Shown: positions 10,411 through 19,913 of the stretch, in pieces | How positions within the stretch are numbered: the first letter of the stretch is position 1 | Layout of the letters: each line of letters starts with the position of its first letter | Assembly: GCA_964058805.1 (NCBI GenBank) | Contig: CAXKVV010000704.1 | Coordinates: 1-45,432 of the forward strand | Length of the DNA: 45,432 bases | DNA from: Schoenoplectus triqueter | Taxonomy: Eukaryota; Streptophyta; Magnoliopsida; Poales; Cyperaceae | Direction: 5' to 3' | Translations under genes and position numbers: made by a program | Notes under the pieces: generated by a model | The model's input: the letters and a program-made list of their open reading frames with translations, nothing else | Database searches by the model: none | What the model was told of the DNA's origin: nothing

Positions 10411-11675
10411 CACTGCCAGAAAAAAGAATTAAAACCGATTTTATAAACAATTTAGCACTGGTTATAAACCGGTTTTAAAAGTAAGCGGTGCTAAATGTTT
10501 ATAACCGGTGTTAAAATAAAATATTTAAAACCGGTTTAATAAAACCGGTGCTATTTTAGTTTGAACAATTAAAACCGGTTATTGAATAACCGATTCTATT
10601 TTATTTCAATTAAAACCGGTTATAGAAAAACCAATTCTAATCTATTTTAGAATTAAAACCAGTTATGTGGTTATAACTGGTTCTAATAAAATAAAATAAT
10701 ACAACCGGTTTCTTTAAATAACCGGCTCTAAATATATTATTTTTTTTAATAAATTTTCTATTTTCTGTAACTGGTCCATATGCCAGCCATATATATAAAC
10801 AAACACATATAAAAATATAACACAAATAAACTGATATAACTCACTAAATAACTGATCAATATCATATAAGTAACTAAACATTACAAATAACAGAAAAACA
10901 GTTCCAAATCGGGGACTATTCGGAATTAATCCCTATTAGATTAATCCCGAACGAGTATGGACCTAAATTAATAAAAATTCTGGTAGTTTGGTCTTATATG
11001 ACAATACTATCAATTATACATATATAATTTTATTTATATATATGTAATCAATTTATGCAATAATTATGCAAATTAATGGGTGTTAAAATTAACAAGGATG
11101 TACTTAAATAAGGAAATAAGAAAATGAACTTAAATTTAAATTATGTACAGAAGAAATACTTTTAAGAGATCTAAAAATATTAATCAGTAAGTGGATGTTG
11201 TTGCAGCTGAGAACAGATGGAACAGAGAGCTTCTAATGGTGAATAGTGAAAATGAAGATGAAAGAGCGGCGCTGTGAGAGGAAGTGTGATAAATAACCCT
11301 AATCTTTCTAAAACGGGAATAATTTATTTTTCAATTAAAACCGGTTTTGTTCAAAATCGGTTTTAAAATAAAAATTGTAGAATCAGTTTTTATAAAACCG
11401 GTTCTAAAATTATTGTTTTAAAACCGGTTTTAATAAAACCGGTTTTAAAACAATAATTTTAGAACCGGTTTTCTTACAACCAATTTTAATAAAATGAAAT
11501 AGAACCGGTTATTATAAAACCGGTTTTAATAAAAAAACTTATAACCGGTTGTTAAACAAAAGCGGTTCTAATAATTTTAATAAAATATATAAATATACCA
11601 CTCTCACCTTTTAACACCTGTTTTTTAAAAACCGGTTCTAAATAGACGGTTCTAAATCAAATTTTTCTGGTAGTG
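10411..11675. mobile_element. Non-autonomous CACTA (En/Spm-type) element
   Basis: The termini are CACTGCCAGAAAAA on the left and TTTTTCTGGTAGTG on the right, the standard CACTA terminal inverted repeat. The element is flanked by the 3-bp direct repeat TGT (10408-10410 and 11676-11678), the duplication length expected for this superfamily. Both subterminal zones (about 10430-10735 and 11325-11650) are filled with AACCGGTT-type units in both orientations, which look like binding sites for a TNPA-like protein. The 1265-bp element encodes no transposase and must depend on another copy. Confidence 0.9.
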
Positions 11676-11678
11676 TGT

Positions 11679-12461
11679 AGCTAGCTATTATATTACAACG
11701 AGTGTGGTGTGCGTTCTGAAAATATTTATTTTGTTGTTTTAGTAAGACCAATAATTAATTATCATTATTTTTGAAATTGCATTGTCAATCTTTAATTAAT
11801 TTCCAAATCGTACGTGATCAAACTCAAGTACAAGGTCACATATTCCGACGAGACGTACGTCTTTGTATTAAAACTAATATATTGTAAGTGCTCTGTGATG
11901 GGTAGTTTTTATATTATAATATCTTTATATCAAAATTTAAAAATATCAACTTATTTTAATATAAAATATAGTAAAAAATAAAGTAAGAAATAATTATGAT
12001 TAATAATTTTATGTAATGATCATAACTTTTCTAAAATACTATATAATTAAATTTTAAATTTGATCAGTAAAATGATGTCTTTTAGAAAACTTTATTTTTT
12101 CATTATAATCTATTATGTCACAGTAAATTTTTAATATATCTAATGATTTATGTTTGCTCTAGAATTTAATCAATGAATTTCAATCAATTCTGAGCATTGT
12201 AGGATCATAATATTTACACACTTAATAAAAATAAAAATTAAAATATAATACAAAGTTGTAATTGATTCATATCCTCGGTTGTACGAGGACTGTAAATGAG
12301 TCAAGTCATGCTAAACTTGAGATTGTCTGTTAAGTTAACGAGCGAGTCAAGCTGGTTCGTTAACAACTCATTTATTAATTAATAATATTTTGTACAAATA
12401 CTTTATACCAAAATTAAAAAAATAATAAGAAATAATGGCAATAAAATTTTATACATATTTC
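11679..12461. other. Flank of the duplicated fucosyltransferase promoter and repeat debris
   Basis: The first 200 bp or so resemble the 5' flank of exon A at about 4150-4370. The rest is AT-rich with weak repeat character (AATGAGTCAAGTCATG and GAGCGAGTCAAGC at about 12295-12350). No gene is seen. Confidence 0.4.
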
Positions 12462-13159
12462 TTGGGGTGTCAAATTTTGATCCGATTCAAAATGATCTGA
12501 GGATAAATTGATCGAATATGTATCAAGATTTTTTGTCCCATCGTGGACCGAGTCGGATATGGGTCAACCAACCTAGTTAATTATTTTGGATTTTTTTTAT
12601 GATTTAGTTCTAATCAAATCTTATATATGCACTAATTTAGATTAATTATAGGGTGGGGATCACTTGACGATGGGTTATTTTGATAATTTTGATAATAAAT
12701 TTTTAAATAAATACTAAAAATTTAAAAATAAAAAAACGTATAGATATATTTTTCTACTTATAGATGAATGGTGATTCAAATTTCATGAAATTTCATTATC
12801 GTTTGACGGTCTTTGATGAACTATCAAACGATAATGAAATTACATTAAATTTGATCCATCATGAATCCATAAGTAGAATAATATATTCATAAGGTTTTTT
12901 CTATTTTTAAGATTTTTTTATATCTATTTAAAAATTTGTTGTCAAGATAACCATTGTCAAGTGATCCCTTCCCTTAATTATATATTAATTAATATTAAAA
13001 TGATTAATAAGTAATTAATTATTTTATTTCGATCGGGACAAGTTGGTTGAGCCAAAAATTATTGATACGATTTTAAATGAGTCAAATTAAATCAGATCAA
13101 AAATAATAATAAAATAATTATGATCAATTCGAACACAATGCAACCTATTTACACCCCTA
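12462..13159. mobile_element. hAT-like non-autonomous element, split by a nested MITE
   Basis: The ends are TTGGGGTGTCAA and TTTACACCCCTA, flanked by near-identical octamers CATATTTC (12454-12461) and CATATTTT (13160-13167). The internal blocks (GATTTAGTTCTAATCAAATC, TAATTATTTTATTTCGATCG) match the 5400-5844 family but are more diverged. The reading is interrupted by a complete 323-bp MITE at 12651-12973. Removing that and one 9-bp duplication leaves about 366 bp. Confidence 0.72.
12651..12973. mobile_element. Mutator-like MITE nested in a hAT-like element
   Basis: The ends are GGGTGGGGATCACTTGAC and GTCAAGTGATCCCTTCCC, inverted repeats that stay alignable well into the element. It is flanked on both sides by TTAATTATA (12642-12650 and 12974-12982), a 9-bp target duplication typical of Mutator-like elements. 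A perfect inner palindrome pair, CATTATCGTTTGA and TCAAACGATAATG, lies near the centre. It has no coding capacity. Confidence 0.82.
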
Positions 13160-13167
13160 CATATTTT

Positions 13168-13997
13168 GTATAATAATTTTATATAAATATTGAATAAGCG
13201 AGCCAAATTCGAGTTTGAGTGATTCATAAGCTATAATTTTTCTTATAGACTTGGGCTGCACAACATTAATTATACATAATAAAATATTGTCCGGTGCTAG
13301 CTCCTATATGTTTTCATTTCCCCTTCTTGCACAGCGGTGCATATGTTTGACAATTCAGGTGCAATTTGCTCCATATATTATTTACTATTATGCAAAAAAA
13401 AAAATACAGAATATCATCGAGAGGTATTATATATATTCTAATGTAAAATAATGATGTTGATCCGTCCCAAGATTCGTGAAGAGCAAATCATAAAGAATTT
13501 ATTAAGATCCATAAATCAAGATTTAGAAATGATTTAACTATATTTGTTTTAATCCGTAGCAAATTTAATCATTAACTACGCGTAACACCATAGCTTAACT
13601 CTAAGAAAAAAAATTTATTTAAATTTTCTAATGAAAATATTTATATCCAATTTATTAATCTGCTTCACGGCTCACGCTAATTAAATATATAACTTTCGAT
13701 GCGCATCAGGGGTGGGCAATGATAGCGATCTTAACTTGATTGCATTAGTTTATTATATGTGTGCTTGTCGAGGATCTCGTAATTCTTATAAATTATAATC
13801 CGACTTGAAATTCGTATGAAAATAATACTGTAAAGTGTAAACGTAACACGTTGAAACACTTTAATCTTTCAAGATATACATTGTATCCCAAATTCCTACG
13901 TACTATATTCAACTATGAATTTATCATTTCTGCAGCAAAGGCAGCAAAGAAAAAAAGACGAATGCTTGTGGTTTGCTTCGTGATTCGTCGTTCTTAG
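13168..13997. other. Intergenic, nothing recognised
   Basis: AT-rich sequence. Around 13285-13325 (GGTGCTAGCTCC followed by CCCCTTCTTGCAC) it resembles the outer flank of exon A at about 4465-4500, which suggests the far end of the duplicated promoter block. Confidence 0.4.
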
Positions 13998-14688
13998 AAA
14001 AAAAATCAAGTTAGTCTTTAAATTTTTAGTTCTATCAAGTTGATGTTTAAACTTTTTAAAAAACATCAAATTGGTCCTCCAATTTTAAAGTATATCAATT
14101 AAATCCTTGAATTTTTAATATAAAAATAAATTTGGTTCCTAAACTTTAAAAAAAACTACAACTTTTTAAATTAATGTTATTTCGTTTTTATGCATTTAAA
14201 TAAATAAAAATAAACATATATTATTAAGAAAAATAAAAAATTATCTGGTCATTAGTCAGGTTACAGGTCAATCGGTGTAGATCTTTTTTAGGTCTCGAGT
14301 TAGTTTGACTAGGGTTAGGACAGATTTCAAGCTCAGATCGCTCTGATTCTAGTCAAAACTCGTCCATCCCATTCAAGTTTCAACCATGTCAATAGTTATT
14401 TTTTTATTCAATAAAATATATCTATCTTTATTTTATTTCAGCTTGTAATATAAAAAAATATATTAAATTGAAAATTTAAAGGACTACTTTAAATTTTTTT
14501 AATGTTTAAGGATCAAATTAGTTCTAATATTGAAATTTTAAGAATTTATTTGATAGGATCAGTTTGATTTTTTGTCAAGTAGCATAAGGACCGACTTGGT
14601 GTTTTAAAAAAATCAAGCACTAATTTAATATAACTAAAAATTAAAAACTAAATTAATTTTTATTTAAGGACAAGTGAAGATTTTTTTG
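13998..14688. repeat. Foldback element, probably Mutator-like
   Basis: Long imperfect inverted repeats are visible. The left side (AAATCAAGTTAGTCTTTAAA, TTTTTAGTTCTATCAAG) is mirrored on the right (CACTTGTCCTTAAAT, TTTTTAGTTATATTAAA when reversed). A second pair, CAAATTGGTCCTC and its right-hand counterpart, follows. The boundaries are approximate and I could not find a target duplication. Confidence 0.55.
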
Positions 14689-15093
14689 CAAAATTAATTT
14701 ATTTTGGATATGGTTTGCAAACTGCCGAACACAAAGGTGAATATTTCCTAGCATTGAATTGGGTCCCAATTAGTAGTGGTCATACATTTGTGCCCTCAAA
14801 AGTCAAAACATTGTTCGGCCCATATTGCTTACATACCTTAATCGGGCTTACAAACAACTGGATTGATCCGATGGGAACCAATCAACCAAATTGGTGTAGA
14901 GAATAGAACGGGAAGAGGGCGGAGAGGAGCCCTGGTGAAACGACAAAGGAGAAAATAGGAAGGAAAAGAAAGCCTGATTAGCGGAATTAGTGGAGAGCGG
15001 AGACTAGAGAGAGTAGTAGAACCGGAAAACGGGAAAGGGAAGGAGCCAGGTGAGTGCTGAGACGAGGTAAGAAGGAAGATTTCTGAGGAGAGT
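14689..15093. other. Flank of the copia element; holds one copy of a flanking direct repeat
   Basis: No gene is supportable. The segment 14941-14991 (CGACAAAGGAGAAAATAGG ... AGCCTGATTAGCGGAATTAG) recurs at 19718-19770 on the far side of the copia element with few differences. Confidence 0.5.
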
Positions 15094-15295
15094 TGTAGGA
15101 AGTGTGAAAGAATTGTATTTTTTATTGATCAACAAGAATGAATGCTTTACAGTTTCAGTGGCATCTTATTATATAACAAAAATGAATGCAGCTATAATTT
15201 CTATTCTAATAGTATAACTAACTTAACCGTATGGAATTTGTTTGACTTCATTTATATCACGACTGGAGATATCCATTTGTACTGAATTATTATCA
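15094..15295 (-). repeat. 3' LTR of the copia element
   Basis: 202 bp, starting TGTAGGAAGTG on the plus strand and ending GAATTATTATCA. It is the same length as the partner LTR at 19408-19609 and about 94% identical to it by eye. Confidence 0.93.
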
Positions 15296-16794
15296 TCTAT
15301 AGCCCTCCTCAAGCCCAACGGTTTGTCAAAAACGGTGAGCTTGTCTCGTAAAAATACAAAATGAGTAGATGCTAAACTCTTCGTAAATATGTCCGTGATT
15401 TGATCAGCAGAGCAAAGAAATTGAATCTGCAAATCACGAGCTGCAACTTTATCTCTGATAAAGTGAATGTCTAACTCGATATGTTTGGTCCTGGCTTGAC
15501 TAACTGGATTAGCTGCCATGAAGGTAGCACCCAAATTGTCACACCAAAGTACAGGTTTGGCAGTTGGAACCTGACCCAGCTCATGTAGCAAAGATTGCAA
15601 CCATGAAAGTTCAGCTGTAGCCTGTGCAAGCGGCCGGTATTCAGCTTCGGTGGATGATCTTGAAATAGTAGACTGCTTCTTAGAGGACCAGGAAACCAGA
15701 TTGGGACCAAAAAAAATGCCATAGCCAGAGGTTGAGCGCCGGTCGTCAGGACAACCAGCCTAGTATGAGTCACTATAAGCATTGAGTCGAAGATATGTGG
15801 AGGGTTGTAATTGAATGCCATAATGGATAGTGCCAACAATGTATCTCAAGATTTGTTTAATAGCCTGCCAGTGAACATCAGTTGGATTGGCCATGAATTG
15901 AGATACTTTATTAACAACAAATTGTAAGTCTGACCTGGTGACAGTGGCATATTGCAAAGCACCTACTGTAGATCTGTATAAGGTGGTATCCTGGAGAGGA
16001 GTGTCATTATTCTTTGACAATTGAATCCTAGAGGGCAAATGAGTTTTACAAGATTTGGCTTTATCCATATTTGTTTTTGAGAGAATGGTCTTGAGATATT
16101 GTGTTTGAGTGAGAAAGATCCCTGAATCATTGTAGAGCACTTGAAGACCCAAGAAGTGACTCAGCCTCCCAAGATCTTTGATGAAAAAAGTAGAATTCAG
16201 TTGAGACACTAATTGTTGAATGAGAGTGGGATTGCTGCCAGTCAAGATGATATCATCGACATAGACTAAGAGATAGAGAACATGCTCTGAGGTTTTGAAA
16301 ATGAATAAAGAGGGATCAGCCTGAGAACAATGGAAACCTTAGAGTTGTAGAAAAGTTTTCAGTTTATGAAACCACGCTCTTGGAGCTTGTTTAAGCCCAT
16401 AGAGAGACTTATGAAGTAGACACACATATTCTGGATATTGAGAGTCAATGAAACCTGGTGGCCGGTGCATATAGATAGTTTCATTTAAGTCACCATATAG
16501 AAAGGCGTTATTTACATCCAACTGATGAAGATGCCACTGATTGGATAGGGCTAAGGTAAGAATAACTCGTATAGTAGTCGGTTTAACCACTAGTGAAAAA
16601 GTTTCAAAATAGTCTAATCCTTCCTCTTGTGTATATCCCTTTGCAACAAGTCGAGCTTTGTGTCTGGAAATAGAGCCATCAGAATGCCTTTTGGTTTTGA
16701 AAATCCATTTACAGCCAACAATATTGATATGAGGAGGTGCTGGTACAAGAGACCAAGTTCTATTATGTGCTAAAGCATCTAGCTCCTGAGCCAT
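15223..16794 (-). pseudogene. copia reverse transcriptase and RNase H, broken
   Basis: The RT begins with [14 protein letters not shown] and [13 protein letters not shown] (about 16780-16660), followed by [11 protein letters not shown] and [14 protein letters not shown] stop falls at about 16336-16338, after the finger/palm segment. The catalytic VYVDDIIL motif is intact at about 16250-16275. A second segment contains FFIKDLGRLSHFLGL. RNase H follows in other frames, with STEAEYRPLA, VLWCDNLGA and KHIELDIHFIRDKV, the normal copia C-terminus. Several frame changes separate these pieces, so no full-length polyprotein can be made. Confidence 0.9.
15296..15310 (-). other. Polypurine tract of the copia element
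   Basis: On the minus strand GAGGAGGGCTATAGA directly precedes the 3' LTR. It is the expected plus-strand primer for reverse transcription. Confidence 0.75.
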
Positions 16795-17165
16795 TGCCTG
16801 GCGCCAAACAATGGTTTTAACAGCTTAAGAGAAGCATGTGGGATCTGAGGTGTCTGAAGAAGATGTAGAATGAATAGCTTGATATAAGTGATGATTAGGA
16901 AATTGTCTCGGTTTAAGGCTTGATGTTTTAGTTCTTGTCAGCATAGGGTGAGAAGAGGAAGAGATAGGATTAATGGCACTGATGGGAAGAGAATTGGAGG
17001 TAGATAGAGTGGTAGAGGAATGAGATGGAGAGAGAGGTAGAAGAGAAGGTGCTGATGAAGAGGGTAAAATGGTAATTGTTGTAGTTAAGGCTGGAGAAGG
17101 ATTTTTTGGCAGAAAAGGCTCTGGAAAAGAGACTGAATTGAACATGTCTGGAGATGTAAATCTTA

Positions 17166-18347
17166 TTAGTTGGCAAGGATTTGTAAGGGAGAGTAGCCCA
17201 TGAAGACACAAGAGAGTGATCTGGACTGAAGTTTATGATTATTATATGGTCTAATTAGAGGAAAACATTCACAGCCAAGGATTTTAAGAAATTGATAGTC
17301 AGGTAATCTGTTAAATAGCAGTTCATAAGGAGAGATACTGCCAGTTGGTTTGGAGGGAATTCGATTTATGACAAACAAGGAACTTTCAAAAATGAAATCC
17401 CAGTATTCAAGAGGTATAGAGGTATGGTTCATGGCTGCCAAACTAAGCTCAATAATATGTCTATGTTTGCGTTCAGCTAACCCATTCTGTTCAGGGTTAT
17501 AGGGACAAGAGATGTGAAAAGAGATTTCAGGAAATTGAGTTCTAATTGGAGAGAATTCTGTACCACCATCACATTGAATTGTTTTAATTTTGCAAGATAG
17601 AAGATTCTCAACAGTGGCTTTAAACAATTTGAAAATCTTTGGTATATCTGACTTACAAGAGCAACAATATAGCCAACCAAATCTAGAATACTGATCTATA
17701 AAATGTACATAGTACTTATTTCCATTTGTGGAAGTGACTGGTGTTGGTCCCCAAACATCGGTATGAACCACTTCCAGAGGAGCTGAAACCTTTGTAGAGG
17801 ATGGTGGGAAGGGAATTTTGTGTGCCTTGGCTTGAGCACAGGCTGAGCAAAAAGAAAGAGAGGAAACAACAGTAGAAATCTTTTGGTGTTTGATAAGAGC
17901 AGTAACAATAGCAGGAGAACAATGAACTAGGCGTCTATGCCATATGCCAAGAGAAGAGGTTGAAGCCTAAGCAGTAAACACAGAATGCTGAGGAAGTTGT
18001 AGAAGGTAGAGGCCATCATGGATTGATCCATGAAGAAGGATCAGCTGAGTTGCCTTGTCCTTTACAAAACAGAGTGAGTTAGTAAATTCAACTGTTACAG
18101 CATTGTCCTTTAAGAGTTATGAGATGCTAAGTAAATTCTTTGTAATAGAGGGTACACAAAGTATGTTGGTTAGCTGAAGAGCACTATGAGATGTAGGAAT
18201 AGTAGAGGAACCAATGTGAGAGATGTGCAAACCTGCTCCATTACCTAACTGAACCATGTCAGAACCAGAATAGACAGTATGGGAGGTATGATTATTTATA
18301 TCATTTGTGACATGAGTTGTGGCGCCAGAATCAAGAAATCAGGCTGA
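17166..18347 (-). pseudogene. copia protease and integrase, broken
   Basis: The aspartic protease motif DSGATTHVT lies at about 18310-18335, and a stop follows downstream. The integrase HHCC-type region is recognisable (CSACAQAK at about 17840). The catalytic core shows HTDVWGP (first Asp), IQCDGGTEF (second Asp) and NPEQNGLAERKHR (Glu), so the D,D-E triad is visible. The reading frame is open from about 17771 to 17166 but not continuous with protease or RT. Confidence 0.88.
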
Positions 18348-19334
18348 AGAGGGTGAGGCAGTTGGTTCAGCCAAGAGAGCCTGTGGGGAAGCCTGAGAGG
18401 GAGCTTGAGATGAAGCAGTATAGGAAGAATTGAATCTGTGATAGCATTTAGCTGCTGTGTGTCCCCATTTGAGACAGATCTGACATTGAATGTTGTCAGA
18501 GGCAGAAAAAGGTGATCTTCCTCGTGCTCGACCCCGAAAATTTCCTCTATAGGTGCCTCTACCTCTTCTCTGATAATTGAAATATCCAGAACTGTTGTTG
18601 TCATGAGGACGATTACCAGCATAGAGAGCAGAATGAGATTGAGCATCAGAACCTGGAATGGCTATAGCTGCCGGTTTAATTGCCAAATTGGCTATTGATG
18701 TAGAAAGAGAAGCAAGATTTGCTTGTTGTCTGGCTTCATGAGAGAGAATGAGGCTTCGTAATTCAGACATTGTGACTGAATTAGTTCTGAGAGAGATTGC
18801 TGTGACAAAAATATCAAATTCTGTGCCTAGCCCTTGTAATGTATACAAGACTAATTCTTGATCTGAAATTTCATCTCCAACACTACGCAATTGATCTGCT
18901 ATTCCTTGCATATGCTGGAGAAATTGCGCACAGGTTGTCCTTCCCTTCTTGGAAGTTTAAAGTTTCAATTTGAGCTCTAACACTCGTGCCATGGATTGTG
19001 ATGTATGCATCTGGTTGATTTCAATCCATAATTGTCTTGAGGTTTCACAATTGATCACTTGAGCAAGAATCGAGGGGGAGAGAGAGTTGAAGATCCAGAC
19101 AAGAATTAGTTGATCTTACTTGTGCCAATTTGAAAATGCAGAATTCATGGAAGTAGTTCCATCTGAAGAATTGATCGTAAGTGGAGGAGGATCTTGAGAT
19201 CCGTCAATGAAGAAGATGAGACCATGCCCTCTCATAATAGCAAGAATCTGAGATTTCCACAATAGATAATTATCAGAGTTTAATATTGTATTTATCTGGT
19301 GAGTGAATTGAATCGGATTGGAAGACATCGCCAT
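18339..19334 (-). pseudogene. copia gag, broken
   Basis: It starts at 19334 with a Met followed by LNSDNYLLWKSQI, the copia gag N-terminal signature. An in-frame stop follows SNWHK at about 19113-19118. Coding similarity continues (LAQVINCETSRQLWIEI) with a frame change near 18911. The distal part has QGLGTEFDIFVTAI and a nucleocapsid zinc knuckle CQICLKWGHTAAKC (C-x2-C-x4-H-x4-C) near 18450-18490. The preceding RGRGTYRGNFRGRARGR stretch is basic and probably binds RNA. Confidence 0.9.
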
Positions 19335-19395
19335 TTTTGACGTGTTTAAGCTGAGGATCGTTAAGAGAGAAAGATAAGAGTGTGCTCAGTATTAA

Positions 19396-19407
19396 GCTCT
19401 GATACCA
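19396..19407 (-). other. Primer-binding site of the copia element
   Basis: TGGTATCAGAGC on the minus strand immediately follows the 5' LTR. It is the standard plant initiator-tRNA-Met primer site. Confidence 0.9.
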
Positions 19408-19609
19408 TGTAGGAAGTGTGAAAGAATTGTATTCTTTATTGATCAAGAAGAATGAATGCTTTACAGTTTCAGTAGCATCTTATTATATAACAAGATTGAA
19501 TGCAGCTATAACTTATATCCTAACAGTATAGCTAACTTAACCGTATGGACTTTGTTTGACTCCATTTATATCACGACTGGAGATATCCATTTGTACTGAA
19601 TTATTATCA
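19408..19609 (-). repeat. 5' LTR of the copia element
   Basis: 202 bp, bounded by TGTAGG and TTATCA on the plus strand. It pairs with 15094-15295. Confidence 0.93.
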
Positions 19610-19913
19610 AGTAAGAACTACGGAGTGGGATTCGAACAGGTTGTTGGGCAATCTAAACCCGTTAAAATCGGATAACGGGTTTGGATTTGATTCTCTTTTC
19701 TGCACTTGTAGAGGTCACGACAAGGAGAATAAAGGAAAGAAAGAAAGAAAGCCTGCTTAGGCGGAATTAGGTAGTTACTCCAACATTTCACACTTCAAGG
19801 ATCAAAAATTTGCTAATAATACAAGAAAAAAGTTTTGCAATTGTATAAAATACTTGCATCCTGTTCTCACAACCCTTTGGATTGCTTTAGGATGGAAAGT
19901 CAGTAGAAACAGT
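19610..19913. other. 3' flank of the fucosyltransferase, up to the copia LTR
   Basis: This holds the second copy (19718-19770) of the 50-bp direct repeat found on the other side of the copia element. The rest is probably 3' untranslated or spacer sequence of the minus-strand fucosyltransferase. Confidence 0.45.

Larger units (their letters stand above)
15094..19609 (-). mobile_element. Ty1/copia LTR retrotransposon, complete in outline but decayed
   Basis: Two 202-bp LTRs (TG...CA ends) flank a minus-strand interior with a tRNA-Met-type primer site next to the 5' LTR and a purine tract next to the 3' LTR. The order gag, protease, integrase, reverse transcriptase, RNase H is the copia order (integrase before RT). 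The coding region is interrupted by in-frame stops and frame changes in gag, protease and RT, so it is not autonomous. The LTRs differ at about 12 of 202 sites, which indicates a moderately old insertion. The flanking pentamers do not match (only AGT is shared), so no clean target duplication remains. It lies about 300 bp downstream of the complete fucosyltransferase, in the same orientation. Confidence 0.93.

Noticed and set aside
14715..14906. 63-codon frame left of the copia element
   Set aside because: No recognisable domain, no splice or promoter support, and it lies in repeat-flanked spacer.
19618..19660. tRNA-like T-loop (TTCGAATC on the minus strand)
   Set aside because: The flanking bases do not form the T-arm stem and no acceptor or anticodon arm can be built around it.
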